Assembly: GCA_036346355.1 (NCBI GenBank)
Contig: JAYEVF010000027.1
Coordinates: 186,001-250,000 of the forward strand
Reading direction: 5' to 3'
DNA from: Rhipidocladum racemiflorum
Lineage: Eukaryota; Streptophyta; Magnoliopsida; Poales; Poaceae
Length of the DNA stretch: 64,000 nucleotides
Made by a program: the position numbers and the translations under genes. The notes under the pieces are model-generated. The model was not told where the DNA came from, did no database searches, and saw nothing but the letters and a program-made list of their open reading frames with translations. This document shows, one piece after another, positions 22,051 to 32,924 of the stretch (its first letter is position 1; every line of letters starts with the position of its first letter).

Positions 22051-22837
22051 AATGGCACCTGCTGCTGCTCCTACTGCTGCACCTAGTTTTGCTTTGAGAT
22101 CGGTTTTGGAAAGAGAAAAACTAAATGGAACAAATTTTGTTGATTGGTATCGCAACTTGAGAATTGTTCTCAAGCATGAAAAAAGGAGTATGTTCTAGAG
22201 AATCCAATCCCTGATGAACTGGCTGAAAATGCTCCTCAAAATTTGAAGGTTGATTATGAAAAACATGTTAATGCCTCCGTAGAGGTCAGCTACCTCATGC
22301 TTGTCACCATGGACTCTGAGCTGCAAAAGCAATATGAGGACCAGGATGCTTACAATATGATTGTGGGCTTGAAGGGCATGTTTGGGAACCAAGCAAGGGC
22401 TGAAGGCAGTCTGGTCAGCCCACCTGTAATCAAGATGATTGGCTACATTGGGAGATTGGAAAAGCTTGAGTTTCCCCTTAGCATTGGTGCGACTCTGAGA
22501 CATAATTCTCGATCTGCCTCGTAGCTTTGAGCCATTCATTATGAATTTTCATATGAATAGCATGGAGAAGAGTCGGCCGAGCTACATGGGATGCTCAAGG
22601 TCAGCCGAGGAAAGCATTAAGAAGAAACCCAATCATGTGATGATGGTTCAGAAGACAACTGCCTTCAAAAAGAGGAAAGCTAAGGCTTGGGGAAAGGGAA
22701 AGGGCAAGGGCAAGGCTTAAGATGAGATCACGAGCCTCAAAACTAAGCTTCAAAAGCTCAAAGTCGGCCCTCAACCCGAAACACAGTGCTTCTATTGCAA
22801 GAAGTCAGGACATTGGAAACGGAACTGCGAGAAGTAC
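22051..22837 (+). pseudogene. Gag of copia A
   Basis: Starts MAPAAAPTAAPSFALRSVLE, followed by the copia capsid signature around LNGTNFVDWYRNLRIVL. A frameshift near 22185 moves the sequence into another frame (VDYEKHVNASVEVSYLMLVTM), and later indels occur around 22410-22530. A basic Lys/Gly stretch is followed by a stop TAA at 22718. The CCHC knuckle CFYCKKSGHWKRNC begins at 22787 and is in frame with the protease. Ty1/copia Gag packages the RNA. This copy cannot give a full protein. Confidence 0.85.
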
Positions 22838-24355
22838 TTGGCAGATAAAAAGAATGGGAGTGTGAATTCCACTTCAGGTATTAATGTTATAGAAATTAAT
22901 CTTGCTACTTCTTATTCCAGCTCTTGGGTATATGATACCGGATCGGTTGCTCACATTTGCAATTCGATGCAGGGGCTAGCAAAGAGTAGAAACTTGGCAA
23001 AAGGAGAAGTGGATATTCGCGTGGGGAATAAAGAAAGAGTTGTTGGTCTTGCCGTTGGCACCTACCTATTGCATTTGCCTTCAGGATTAGTTTTAGAACT
23101 TAATAATTGTTATTTTGTTCCAGCTTTGAGTAGAAACATTATTTCATCTTCCTGTTTGGAACATGAAGGTTATGAATTCAGAATAAAGAACTTTGTTTGT
23201 TCAATATTTTTGAATGATATGTATTATGGTCGTTGTCCCATGGTGGATGGGTTATACGTCCTTGAACTCAAAGAAAAACATGTCTATAACATTAATTTCA
23301 AAAGACCTCGACCAAATGATTTGAACCCTACCTTTTTATGGCATTGTCGCTTGGGTCACATAAATGAGAAGCGCATGAAGAAGCTCCATGGTGATGGACT
23401 TCTCACCTCATTTGATTTTGAATCATTTGAAACATGTGAGTCTTGTTTACTTGGCAAGATGACAAAAACCCCTTTCATAGGTTTTAGTGAGAGGGCGAGT
23501 GAATTATTAGCCCTAGTACATACAGATGTATGTGGACCAATGAGCTCGATTGCTAGAGGTGGGTTTCAGTACTTTGTAACTTTTACTGATGACTTTAGTA
23601 GATATGGATATATCTATCTAATGAGGCATAAGTCTGAAACCTTTGAAAGGTTCAAAGAGTTTCAGAACGAAGTACAAAATCAACTTGGCAAATCAATAAA
23701 ACACTTACGATCAGATCGTGGTGGTGAATACTTGAGCCAAGAGTTTGGTGATCATCTAGAGCAATGTGGAATTGTTCCACAACTTACTCCGCCAGGAACG
23801 CCTCAATGGAATGGTGGCGTATCCGAACGACGGAATCGAACTTTATTAGATATGGTTCGGTCAATGATGAGCCAAACAGATCTGCCATTATCCTTCTGGG
23901 GGTTCGCTCTAGAGACAGCTGCGTTCACATTAAATAGGGTCCCATCAAATTCCGTTGAGAAGACACCATATGAGATATGGACTGGGAGAAGTCCCATGTT
24001 GTCATTTCTCAAGATATGGGGATGTGAGGCTTATGTAAAACATTTGCAATCAGATAAACTCGCACCTAAATTAGAAAAGTGCTACTTTGTGGGGTATCCT
24101 AAAGAAACAAAAGGATATTACTTTTACAAAAGAAATAAGAACAAAGTTTTTGTTGCTCAAAATGGTGTCTTTTGGAGAAAGAGTTTCTTTCAAAACAAAT
24201 CAGTGGGAATGATGTGCATCTCGATGAAGTTCGAGAATCACATGAACATGTTCAAGCTGCCACTGAACCATCACATGATGTACAAAATGTTGTACAACCT
24301 GTGGAAGAGACACCAGCCCCACGTAGGTCGGGGAGGCCGCGTCATGAACCTATAA
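22838..24355 (+). pseudogene. Protease and integrase of copia A
   Basis: An open frame of 505 codons in phase with the knuckle just upstream. It shows the retropepsin site WVYDTGSVAHICN, the GAG-pre-integrase zinc motif (LWHCRLGHINEKRMKKL...CESC) and the integrase core with HTDVCGP, LRSDRGGEY and NGGVSERRNRT as the D, D and E positions. It ends with the copia KCYFVGYPKETKGYYFY segment. From about 24170 the frame is wrong and the natural sequence continues in another frame, so a single-base indel separates integrase from RT. This marks the first of two pol breaks in A. Confidence 0.88.
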
Positions 24356-25966
24356 GATATGGACATGACATATTATTGTTGGACAATGATGAGCCCACGA
24401 CTTATGAAGAAGCCATGATGGACCCAAACTCCAAAAAATGGCTTGGATCCATGAGATCCGAAATTCAATCCATGCATGACAATCAAGTTTGGAACTTGGT
24501 CGATCCTCTTGATGGTGTAAAAACCACAGAATGCAAATGGATTTTCAAGAAGAAGACAGACGTAGATGGAAATGTTCAGATCTATAAGGCATGGTTGGTG
24601 GCAAAGGGTTTCAAACAAGTTCAAGGAATTGACTATGATGAAACTTTTTCACCGGTAGCCATGCTCAAGTCTGTCCGGATCATTTTAGCAATTGCTGCAT
24701 ATTTTGATTATGAAATATGGCAGATGGACGTCAAAACAGCTTTCCTTAATGGGAATCTATCATGAGGATGTATACATGATACAACCTGAGGGTTTTGTTG
24801 ATCCTAAAAATGCTAAACAGATATGCAAGCTTCAGAGATCCATTTATGGGTTAAAGCAAGCATCTCGGAGTTGGAACATTCGTTTTGATGAAGTGGTCAA
24901 AGGATTTGGCTTTATCAAAAACGAAGAAGAGCCTTGTGTTTATAAGAAGGCTAGTGGGAGCGCACTTGTGTTTCTGATCTTGTATGTGGATGACATATTA
25001 TTGATCGAGAATGATATTCCTATGCTTGAAGACATTAAGACTTCGTTGAAAAGGAGTTTCTCAATGAAGGACTTGGGAGAAGCATGTTATATCTTGGGCA
25101 TAAAGATCTATAGAGATAGATCAAAAAGGTTGATTGGATTAAGCCAGGAAACGTACATTGACAAAGTATTGAAAAGGTTCAATATGCATGAATCTAAGAG
25201 AGGTTTCATGCCAATGCCACATGGCATCAGTCTAAACAAGAATCAGTGTCCTTCGACAACTGATGAGCGAGACAGGATGAGCAAGATTCCATATGCTTCG
25301 GCTATTGGATCTATCATGTATGCCATGATCTGTACGTGCCCAAATGTCTCATATGCTCTAAGTGTCACAAGTAGATACCAAGCGGATCCCAGTGATGGTC
25401 ATTGGATAGCCGTGAAAAACATCTTAAAGTACTTGAGAGGAACTAAGGGTATGTACCTAGTCTTTGGAGGTGAGGAAGAACTGGTTGTAAAAGGTTACAC
25501 CGATGCAAGCTTCCAAACTGACAAAGATGATTTTCGATCACAATCTGGTTTTGTGTTTACACTAAATGGAGGAGAAGTAAGCTGGAAGAGTTCCAAGCAA
25601 AGCACGATGGCTGACTCTACGACAGAAGCGGAGTACATTGCAGCTTCGGATGCCGCAAAAGAAGCTGTATGGATAAAGAAGTTTATCTCAGAGCTTGGTG
25701 TGGTCGCTAGTGCCTCTAGTCCAATGGACATCTATTGCGATAATAGTGGTGCCATTGCAAAATCAAAAGAGCCTAGATCACATGAGAAGTCCAAACATAT
25801 ACTCCGACGCTTTCACCTTATTCGCGAGATTGTGGATAGAGGTGACGTGAAGATATGCAAAGTACATATGGAAGCCAATGTGGTTGATCCGTTGACAAAG
25901 CCACTGCCACAGCCTAAGCATGAGGCGCACATGAGGTCTATTGGTATTAGATACTTAATTTATTAA
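24172..25966 (+). pseudogene. Reverse transcriptase and RNase H of copia A
   Basis: The first part (24172-24765) has the linker RRSGRPRHEPIRYGHDI and the RT start with AWLVAKGFKQVQGIDYDETF and QMDVKTAFLNG. An extra base near 24757 shifts the frame. The second part (to 25966) has SIYGLKQASRSWN, the catalytic LYVDDILL and IPYASAIGSIMYAM. RNase H follows with YTDASF, TTEAEY and YCDNSGA, the usual D, E, D residues. It ends RSIGIRYLIY with a TAA. All catalytic residues are present. The single frameshift is the visible defect in this part. Confidence 0.88.
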
Positions 25967-25971
25967 CTCAA

Positions 25972-25986
25972 GTGCAAATGGGAGAT
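25972..25986 (+). other. Polypurine tract of copia A
   Basis: Purine-rich GCAAATGGGAGA directly before the right LTR start at 25987, the expected site for plus-strand priming. Confidence 0.75.
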
Positions 25987-27335
25987 TGTTAGTGTTATGC
26001 CCTTGAGGCAATCATATGGATGATTGTAACATGACTATGTTTATGAATAATAATATGATTATTGGTCTAATGAATGTATATCATTGTTTTGATCAACAAG
26101 TGTGTGACTTGTTTACGAAGCTCTTTACTTATTGATATAATTCGATAAATATCTCTGATCGGATATCATTGTATAGGACAACGATGAATAGATCAGCACA
26201 TGTATTGTTCGATGATCATGTTTCATAGATCATGGGATATGGAGATATCATCAATACATTATGGACGCATGTTGAAGAACATGGGTTAGATAGACCCACA
26301 ATGGGACACTGCGAGAATGTTACATTCTTATGTGTCATCAGTGTATCTCATACATAGTAGATGTATGATCCTTAGACCTGAGATTGTCATATTCCCTACA
26401 TGTGTAATAGTTTACCTTGGGGTTACCAAACACTATTTCCTAACCGGATAGTTATAAAGGTAGCTTTCATGTTTACTATGAAACATGAAGAGGAAATTGA
26501 GCAGTCAAGATGGAATTTGCCACAACAATGTAACAGAGATATATGTCTAGGCCACTCGTGTGATATGATTAAGGAAGGGCATGGCCATGCCGTGATTGAG
26601 AATTCAATCACAACTTATTAATATATCACGGATACGAGAGATGGATTGAACTGTCAAAGGATGACATGCTTCTCGCCTTGAGTTCGATCTTCATATAGTT
26701 TGGCAAAGGGATTATTACATTGATACTTTAATCATATGCGTTTGGGAGTTGGCATGCTCTGCAAGGAGCCGCTACCGACTATTGGATTAGAAAAGGGTTT
26801 TCCGAATCCATGTCCAAATGCGCATGAACCTACAGGGTCACACACTTAATGGGCTGGGATGCATTAATTCGGATTGGATCCTTAATTAATGGACCTCATG
26901 GGCTTAGCGCGTAGATGGGCCCTGACTGCCTAGGGTTTCACCTCGTGGCTATATAAGGAGGGGAGGAGGCTGGATGCAGAACAAACTTTCGTGCGGTTTA
27001 GAGGTGTTTCGCCAGAAACCCTAGCCACCTCCTCTCGTTGCCCCTACCGAGCGACCCGGTGCTTGCACACCGACGCACGGCGTTCCATCCCCGGACATGT
27101 GGACTGCTGTGGTGACGCTACTGCTACTACGGCGTGGAGAGGACGATCAGCAGCGAGGATGATCCGTGGCGAGGACGATGGACGCCGATAACGATCCACT
27201 ACAACGACGTGCGAAGGATTCCGCAACTGCGCGTCTAGTGGTAATAGATCTATGATCCCCTTCTTGCGAGTAGCTTTTCTGGTTTGCGGTAGAAATTTTA
27301 ATTTGTGCTTGAGTAGCATACTGCGTTCCCCAACA
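25987..27335 (+). repeat. Right (3') LTR of copia A
   Basis: 1349 bp, TGTTAGTG to CCAACA, with a TATA box at 26949-26957. It is flanked on the right by the GTGCG duplication. It differs from the left LTR at scattered sites, about nine in the first 200 bp compared. Confidence 0.94.
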
Positions 27336-27340
27336 GTGCG

Positions 27341-28077
27341 TGCCTCCAAGAGCAGATAGATACTGGTGGCTCCACAGGTGAGCACCACTGTGTTTAGATC
27401 AGCAGGGATTGTCCACGGGACGTTTGACGAGAAGGGTGCTTCTCATGCTACTTCAGCCCCCAAGGCGAAGTATACATGCACCTTCTGTAAGAAGGATGGA
27501 CATATAGCTGATTTCTGTTTCAGACGCGTCAAGATCTCTCGGCGTGAGCGTGTCCGTGCTCTTAGGGGTATTCAGGGTCATCCCCAGACTCTGAGTGCGC
27601 CTAAGGCACACACGGTTTCTAGACAGAATAGACAAGCTAGAGAGTCTCCTGTTTTTGGACAGCGCATGGGGCTTGGTTTTCAGGTTTCTACTTCTGGTTT
27701 TCGCCCCAGAGTTGTCCCGAGTTGGTCTTTCCGCCGTCCTCTTGATATTCCTCATTTTTTCCATCGAGGTAGATATCAGCGTCGTGAGTTTGTTTTCTCT
27801 CTGAATGGAGGTCTCGGGCAAAGCAAAGACTAGGATGGTCCGGCCTTTGCACCTCGGTGGACCAACCTGGCACCTGCTCCTAGACGTCCGACTGGAGCGG
27901 AGTCTGAGTTTGTGAGAGTCGAGTCACAAAGAGGCGCCAGATTGCATTCTTCTACTCCGTTGACTGTTTCGTCTACTGCAAAGTTGACTCAGTATTGGGT
28001 TCCTAGATCTGCACTGATCAATCCTGGTACTGAGACATCTGCTTTTTGCTCTCTTCGATTCAGGTCTGTAGGACAGG
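27341..28077 (+). pseudogene. Ty1/copia gag of element O, continuation after element A
   Basis: This is the second half of O's gag, in exact register with the part ending at 3886 once element A and one copy of its GTGCG target duplication are set aside. It has a stop TAG at 27357, a second CCHC knuckle CTFCKKDGHIADFC at 27477-27518, a basic Arg/Gln-rich segment, another TAG at 27831, and then Ser/Thr-rich sequence ending in a QYWVPRSALINPGTETS-like stretch close to where protease would begin. Gypsy element C cuts the frame at 28078. The protease, integrase and reverse transcriptase of O are not present anywhere to the right. They were probably lost with the deletion that truncated C at about 48426. 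Confidence 0.85.
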
Positions 28078-28656
28078 TGTCGACGATCGAGTTCGCCACA
28101 ATGAGATTTGTGATTCTAGGGGATTCGTGCGGGATCGGAGCTAGATGGTAACACAAGATGTGAGGGCGATCTCTTTTTTAGACAGGTTCGGGCTCTCACG
28201 GAGGAGATAATACCCTAGTCCTGTATTCTTGGATATCTGAGCGTGTCCTTCTTTTTTTTTCTCCCCCCTTCATATACTAGGGGAAGGATATACCACAAAA
28301 TGGGCGCCACCTGGCCCTGAACATGGTGGCTTCATGAGTACATACTTTGTCTCTTATCGACCGGGCTCCACTACATCTTGGGGAGGTAGTTGTGCTTTCC
28401 CCGACCCGCGCCTGCCACTCCGTCAGGTTCCAGCGTCTGCAGGCTCTGCAGATGTCAGGCCGCATGCTTCGCTTTCGACGGGTTGTCTGGGCATGGCACG
28501 AAGCTTCGCTGAAGGATCGATGAGCTGCCTTGGGGAACAAGTCGAGACATCCCCCGGGCCCATCGTGGCATTTCCGGGCTCTGGGCCTACTGCTCCGCCT
28601 TCGGCCCAGTCGGGTGCAGGCCCCACTTGCGGGACCCCTATCTCAGTCATCCCACA
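28078..28656 (-). repeat. 3' LTR of element C
   Basis: 579 bp, TGTCGACG to CCCACA on the plus strand. It aligns along its length with the two LTRs of B but is clearly more diverged from them than they are from each other. Confidence 0.88.
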
Positions 28657-28769
28657 GCAGCCCCCAAGTGTTTTAGGATCGGATTTCTTCCTCCTATCCT
28701 GTCATAAAGATTTTGTGGGAAAGAAGATCGTAAAGAACTTGTTATGTAAGGCCACCGTGGTTGGTTGGC

Positions 28770-29610
28770 TCGGGGCCGAGTGGTACCCGTGCCCGTTCGC
28801 TTATCAGCGCTGCAACCTACTGTCGGCCACCGACCCTCATGGGGCGTACCATAGTCTTTTGGGCTCGTGGCCGAGTGGTATCCGTGCCCGTTTACGGTAC
28901 GCGGCAGCCGGCTTGCAAAGCTCGACCGACCCTCATGGGGCGTACCTTGGTCTGTTGGCTCGTGGCCGAGTGGTACCCGCGCCCGTTTACGGTGCGCGGC
29001 AACCGGCTTGTCGCTCGGCTGACCCTCATGGGGCGTACCATAGTCTTTTGGCTCGTGGCCGAGTGGTACCCGCGCCCATTTACGGTGCGCGGCAACCGGC
29101 TTGTCGCTCCGCTGACCCTCATGGGGCGTACCATTGTCTTTTGGGCTCGTGGCCGAGTGGTACCCGCGCCCGTTTATGGTGCGCGGCAGCCGGCTTGCAA
29201 AGCTCGACCGACCCTCATGGGGCGTACCTTGGTCTTTTGGCTCGTGGCCGAGTGGTACCTGCGCCCGTTTATGGTGCGTGGCAACCGGCTTGCAAAGCTC
29301 GACCGACCCTCATGGGGCGTACCTTGGTCTTTTGGCTCATGGCCGAGTGGTACCCGCGCCCTTTTATGGTGCGCGGCAACCGGCTTGTCACTCAGCTGAC
29401 CCTCATGGGGCGTACCATGGTCTTTTGGCTCATGGCCGAGTGGTACCCGCGCCCGTTTACGGTGCGCGGCATCCGGCTTGTCGCTCAGCTGACCCTCATG
29501 GGGCGTACCATAGTCTTTTGGCTCGTGGCCGGGCGGTACCCGCATCCGTTTACGGTGCGCGGCAACTGGCTTGTTGCTCAGCTGACCCTCATGGGGCATA
29601 CCTTGGTCAT
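28770..29610 (+). repeat. Tandem array, 93-96-bp unit, about nine copies (element C)
   Basis: The phrase CCTCATGGGGCGTACC ends at 28850, 28946, 29039, 29132, 29228, 29323, 29416, 29509 and (as GGGCATACC) 29602. The spacing is 93-96 bp. Two unit subtypes alternate irregularly: one with CTTGTCGCTCGGCTGACC and one with CTTGCAAAGCTCGACCGACC. The unit is homologous to the array in B. Confidence 0.93.
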
Positions 29611-29987
29611 ACAGAGTAATGCCTGCGTTCGCTGATCACGCATCGCTTCACTCTCATGGAGCGCATTCTCAAGACCGTGTTAGTAAAAATCCTCCCACGG
29701 TACCCAATCACGCTAAGCAAAGTGATCAAGCAATTGACCCCAAATTATGGGGCGTATCGAGGATGTTCGGAAAGTGCCCGGCCCCCAAGCTTCCGTGGCG
29801 GCCGGCATTCAAAGCCCATCGTGGGGCGACTTTATCCCAAACCTCGAACCAGACTTGACACCTGGTCGGCGTTTTCTTGCGACTTCGACTATCGGCCCAA
29901 CATGGGGCGTGCCCTAGATCTGGCCCAGAATCGAGCACGAAAGCCCTAGCTTTTCCCGTCGTAAGGCGAAAATTGAGGCTCATTTCT

Positions 29988-29995
29988 TATAAATG
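29988..29995 (+). promoter_or_regulatory. TATA box of the opposite-strand spliced gene in C
   Basis: TATAAATG, 161 bases before the ATG at 30149, at the same relative place as 10890-10897 in B. Confidence 0.6.
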
Positions 29996-30148
29996 AGGAA
30001 AACTTTGCTGGGGTAAAGACATCTTTTCCCCTCCCCCACCACGGCTGAGAAATCTTCAAATCTCCTTTGGCGATCTGGGCGACCTAGGGTTTCTAGTTTC
30101 GCGCCCAAGACTCTCGGCGGTTCCTCCCACAGGGTCTCCTTTGCCGAG

Positions 30149-32744
30149 ATGTCTTCTTCTTCTTCTTCGTCGTCGGAGGATGGCGCTGGTCTGGCGAGCA
30201 CGGGGTGGGAGACCTCCATTACTACGGAGTCCCGCCTGGAGGAGCTGGTCGCAGCCGGCGTTATCCCTCCGCTGGAGTTGATCTCCGCCCGTCCCGCTGT
30301 AGGTGATCCTTATCCCCTACCCCTAGACAATGAGATCGTGGTCTTCGAGTCCTTCTTTTGGCGGGAATTTAGCGTTCTCGGGAGGCGCCTTTTTCCGAGG
30401 GCTCCTTCACTTTTACGAGATCGAGCTGATCAATTTAAATCCCAACTCCATTCTCCACATTGCTCTCTTCGTTCAACTTTGCGAGGCGTATCTTGGGATA
30501 CGTCCTCATTTTGACTTGTTTCGCTCCCTCTTCCTACTTAAGCCTCATCCAAACCGAGCTGCTCCCAGCGTCATTGGGGGCGCCGGACTTCAGCTGCGAG
30601 AGGGCTTGAAGAAACACTACTCCCCCTCAAGACGTCCCTTAAAGGATGGAGGCGGGAGTGGTTCTATTGTGCAAATGTTGATCCTTTTCTCGCCCCTTTC
30701 ACTGGCCGCGCCCCTAAGGCTTCTCGATGCTGGAGTGATGCCCCAGATGGCGGCGGGTTGAACCAAGTCGCCGAGCTTCTGGCGTGGATTAATGATCTGA
30801 AGATTCGGGGGCTGTCAGGCCCCGGGATTGCGATCAGCTTTGTGAAGCGCCGGGTGCAACCTTTAAAGGAGAGAATCCACTTGGGGTTCTAGTACGGTGG
30901 GACTCAGGATCCCACCCGGGAGACAGGCACGTCCCTATCGAGAGATGCATTGGCAGCGCGGGTGGTTGACTTCTTCGTGCCTGGCACTGAAATTACCAAC
31001 AGGGGCTGCCCTCACAAATTTTCGGCAGCGAACCCTCCCCCTCCTATGAGTGTCCCACTCTCTCGAGAAGCTGTCCCATGATTTTTGCCTGATGTGTGAT
31101 TCTGACAACGTGCGATCGTTCATCTTTCAGGAACGTGAGTCCTTCTTCTCTGATGCTCTGGTCGTCGGCCTCTCTCGGCTGAGGAATGTTCAGGCCAAGC
31201 GAGCGGCTGACACTTCGGCCGATGAGCTGCACCGGCAATCGGCGGAGGAGGTTGCTGATCCCTCGCCGGCTGGGCCTTCGACCTCCAGTGTCCCCGGGTC
31301 ACAAGGCGCGGTGCCACAGCCCTCTGTCTCGGGGGTAGCCCCGACTGCTGGTGCCGGGTTGGGCTCCTCTCCGAGCGGTGCTGGGACTCGGATGAAGCCT
31401 GGGATGAAGTTTAAAAAATCCAGGAGGTATTCTTTCGGGCAGTCCTTGTCTTTTTGTTATTACCTGTGCTGAGACATTTCCTTTTTGTCGATTCAGGACT
31501 CTGACTATGGACGTCCCAGTGGAGGGGTCTCCTGAAAAGGAGACCCCGGGGCCGGCTTCTCCAAGGGGGACGCCCCCCTTGTCGGCTAGGTCACCTTCTC
31601 CTTCGGTAGTCAAGCGCCGCCACTCGTGTCTTTGGCCCAATCGCCGAAAGCCATCGAAAGTGGTCCGGCAGTCGATGAGCTTGACCCGGCTTCGCCTCCC
31701 GAAGTGGAGGAGGTGCATCGAGAGCCACCGCCGCTCGGTCCTCTGCCGAAACCGCCGAATCGGACCGTGTGGTGCGAGGGGGGTTCCGACTGGAAAGGGA
31801 TGGAGGAGGACGAAGAAGCGGAGATAGCGGCTCGGACGGAGCTTTACGAGCTCACCGTCAGGTGTAGCACGCTCGTCAGGGTGAGTTTTCTGTCTTTCTT
31901 TAGTCTGTTATCATTAGGGAATGCTGGCCCCCACCTGAGACTCTGCACTGTCGCCTAGGACATGGGAGAGCGCTCGGAGCAGAGGTCGCGGTTTTTTCGG
32001 AAGGTGCTCCCCAAGCTCAAGGAGCACCAAAAGTATCAGGACAAGGTCAACGAGATCAGCGGCGACAGACGGAAAGAGGTTCACGGGCTGGAGGCCCAGT
32101 GCATGACGATCCGAGAGGAGCAGGCAAAGCTTGAGCATATGCTCGAAGGTGAGATTCTCCCCTGGGTTCGGTTTGGACTCCTTTTCGGACAATTGGGAAG
32201 GATGACGGCACCCTTGTGTTTCAGAGCATGATTCGACCATCGCCGAGCTGAGAGCACGACTGGAAGCTTCAGAAAGTTCTAACCTCGAAACTCGGGCTGG
32301 CTTGGAGAGGACACAGCGGGAGCTGGAGGGTAAATTCCTTTGACTTGGATTGAATGTGCTTGGCGCCGGGTGCGTTTTCCGATGGCAGTTTGGCTTTGGT
32401 GCAGAGTGCAAAGAGAAGTGACCGCTGCCAAAGGGAGCCGCACCGAGCTGCGCATCGCCTGCGAGCCAGTTCTGCACCTTCTGAGTATCGAAGGAGCTGA
32501 ACCAGGCCAGGGAGACGACGCCGTTCCGCTTCTCTCGGGAGGAGCCGACAGGATCAGGGCTTACGCCAAGGAGTCCGCGACCATGAGTGCGAACCAGGCT
32601 TTGGCGGTGGTCAAGTCTCACTATCCGAGAGTTGACCTTGAAGCTGTCAAAGAGGGTTTTGCCTGCGACGAAGACAGGGCTAACGCGCTGCTCGAAGAGG
32701 TCTCCAGTACATCGCAATCCTTGCTGGAGAACCTTGAATTCTGA
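30149..32744 (+). pseudogene. Six-exon extra gene of Tat element C, opposite strand to gag-pol
   Basis: Second copy of the spliced gene in B. It starts MSSSSSSSSEDGAGL and holds the same PF04195-like region (HFYEIELINLNPNSILH, CEAYLGIRPHFDLF). Acceptors are visible before ERESFF (exon 2 at 31131) and before 31497 (exon 3), and donors at 31427 and after LTVRCSTLVR. The last exon ends ANALLEEVSSTSQSLLENLEF at 32744. Defects differ from those in B: an extra base near 30385, a small deletion near 30625, a stop TAG at about 30889, and the intron-1 donor changed from GT to AT at 31046-31047. The independent defects in the two copies show that the ancestral gene was intact and help to define its true frame. 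Function is unknown. Confidence 0.75.
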
Positions 32745-32924
32745 GTTTGATGTAACCTTTGTCTGAGACATTGCTCGAAGTTTTTATATGACTAGTCTCA
32801 TTTGCACTTCGTTGGGTTGAATTGCGTTTGTTGCCCATCTGGCTGAGTGGTTTGGCCTTTGAACGTTGGGACTTTAAGGAGCACTCGGGATAGCATTTGC
32901 TACCCTTCTGGCCGAGTGGTTCAG

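Larger units (their letters stand above)
3887..27335 (+). mobile_element. Ty1/copia element A, complete ends, with nested insertions
   Basis: The two LTRs start TGTTAGTG and end CCAACA. They are both 1349 bp once the solo LTR in the left one is removed. The 5-bp target duplication GTGCG is exact at 3882-3886 and 27336-27340. Without its two insertions (3964-7126 and 9164-21297, with their TSD copies) the element is about 8.1 kb. Gene order is gag, protease, integrase, RT and RNase H, as in Ty1/copia. Pol resembles the Tork/TAR type, but lineage was judged by eye. The LTRs differ by a few percent, and pol has two frameshifts, so A is not autonomous. Confidence 0.93.

Noticed and set aside
28334..29635. 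433-codon plus-strand frame across the array of element C
   Set aside because: It is the tandem array read through. A 93-bp period equals 31 codons, so frames stay open on both strands. It has no domain, and the frame covers LTR, array and spacer alike.
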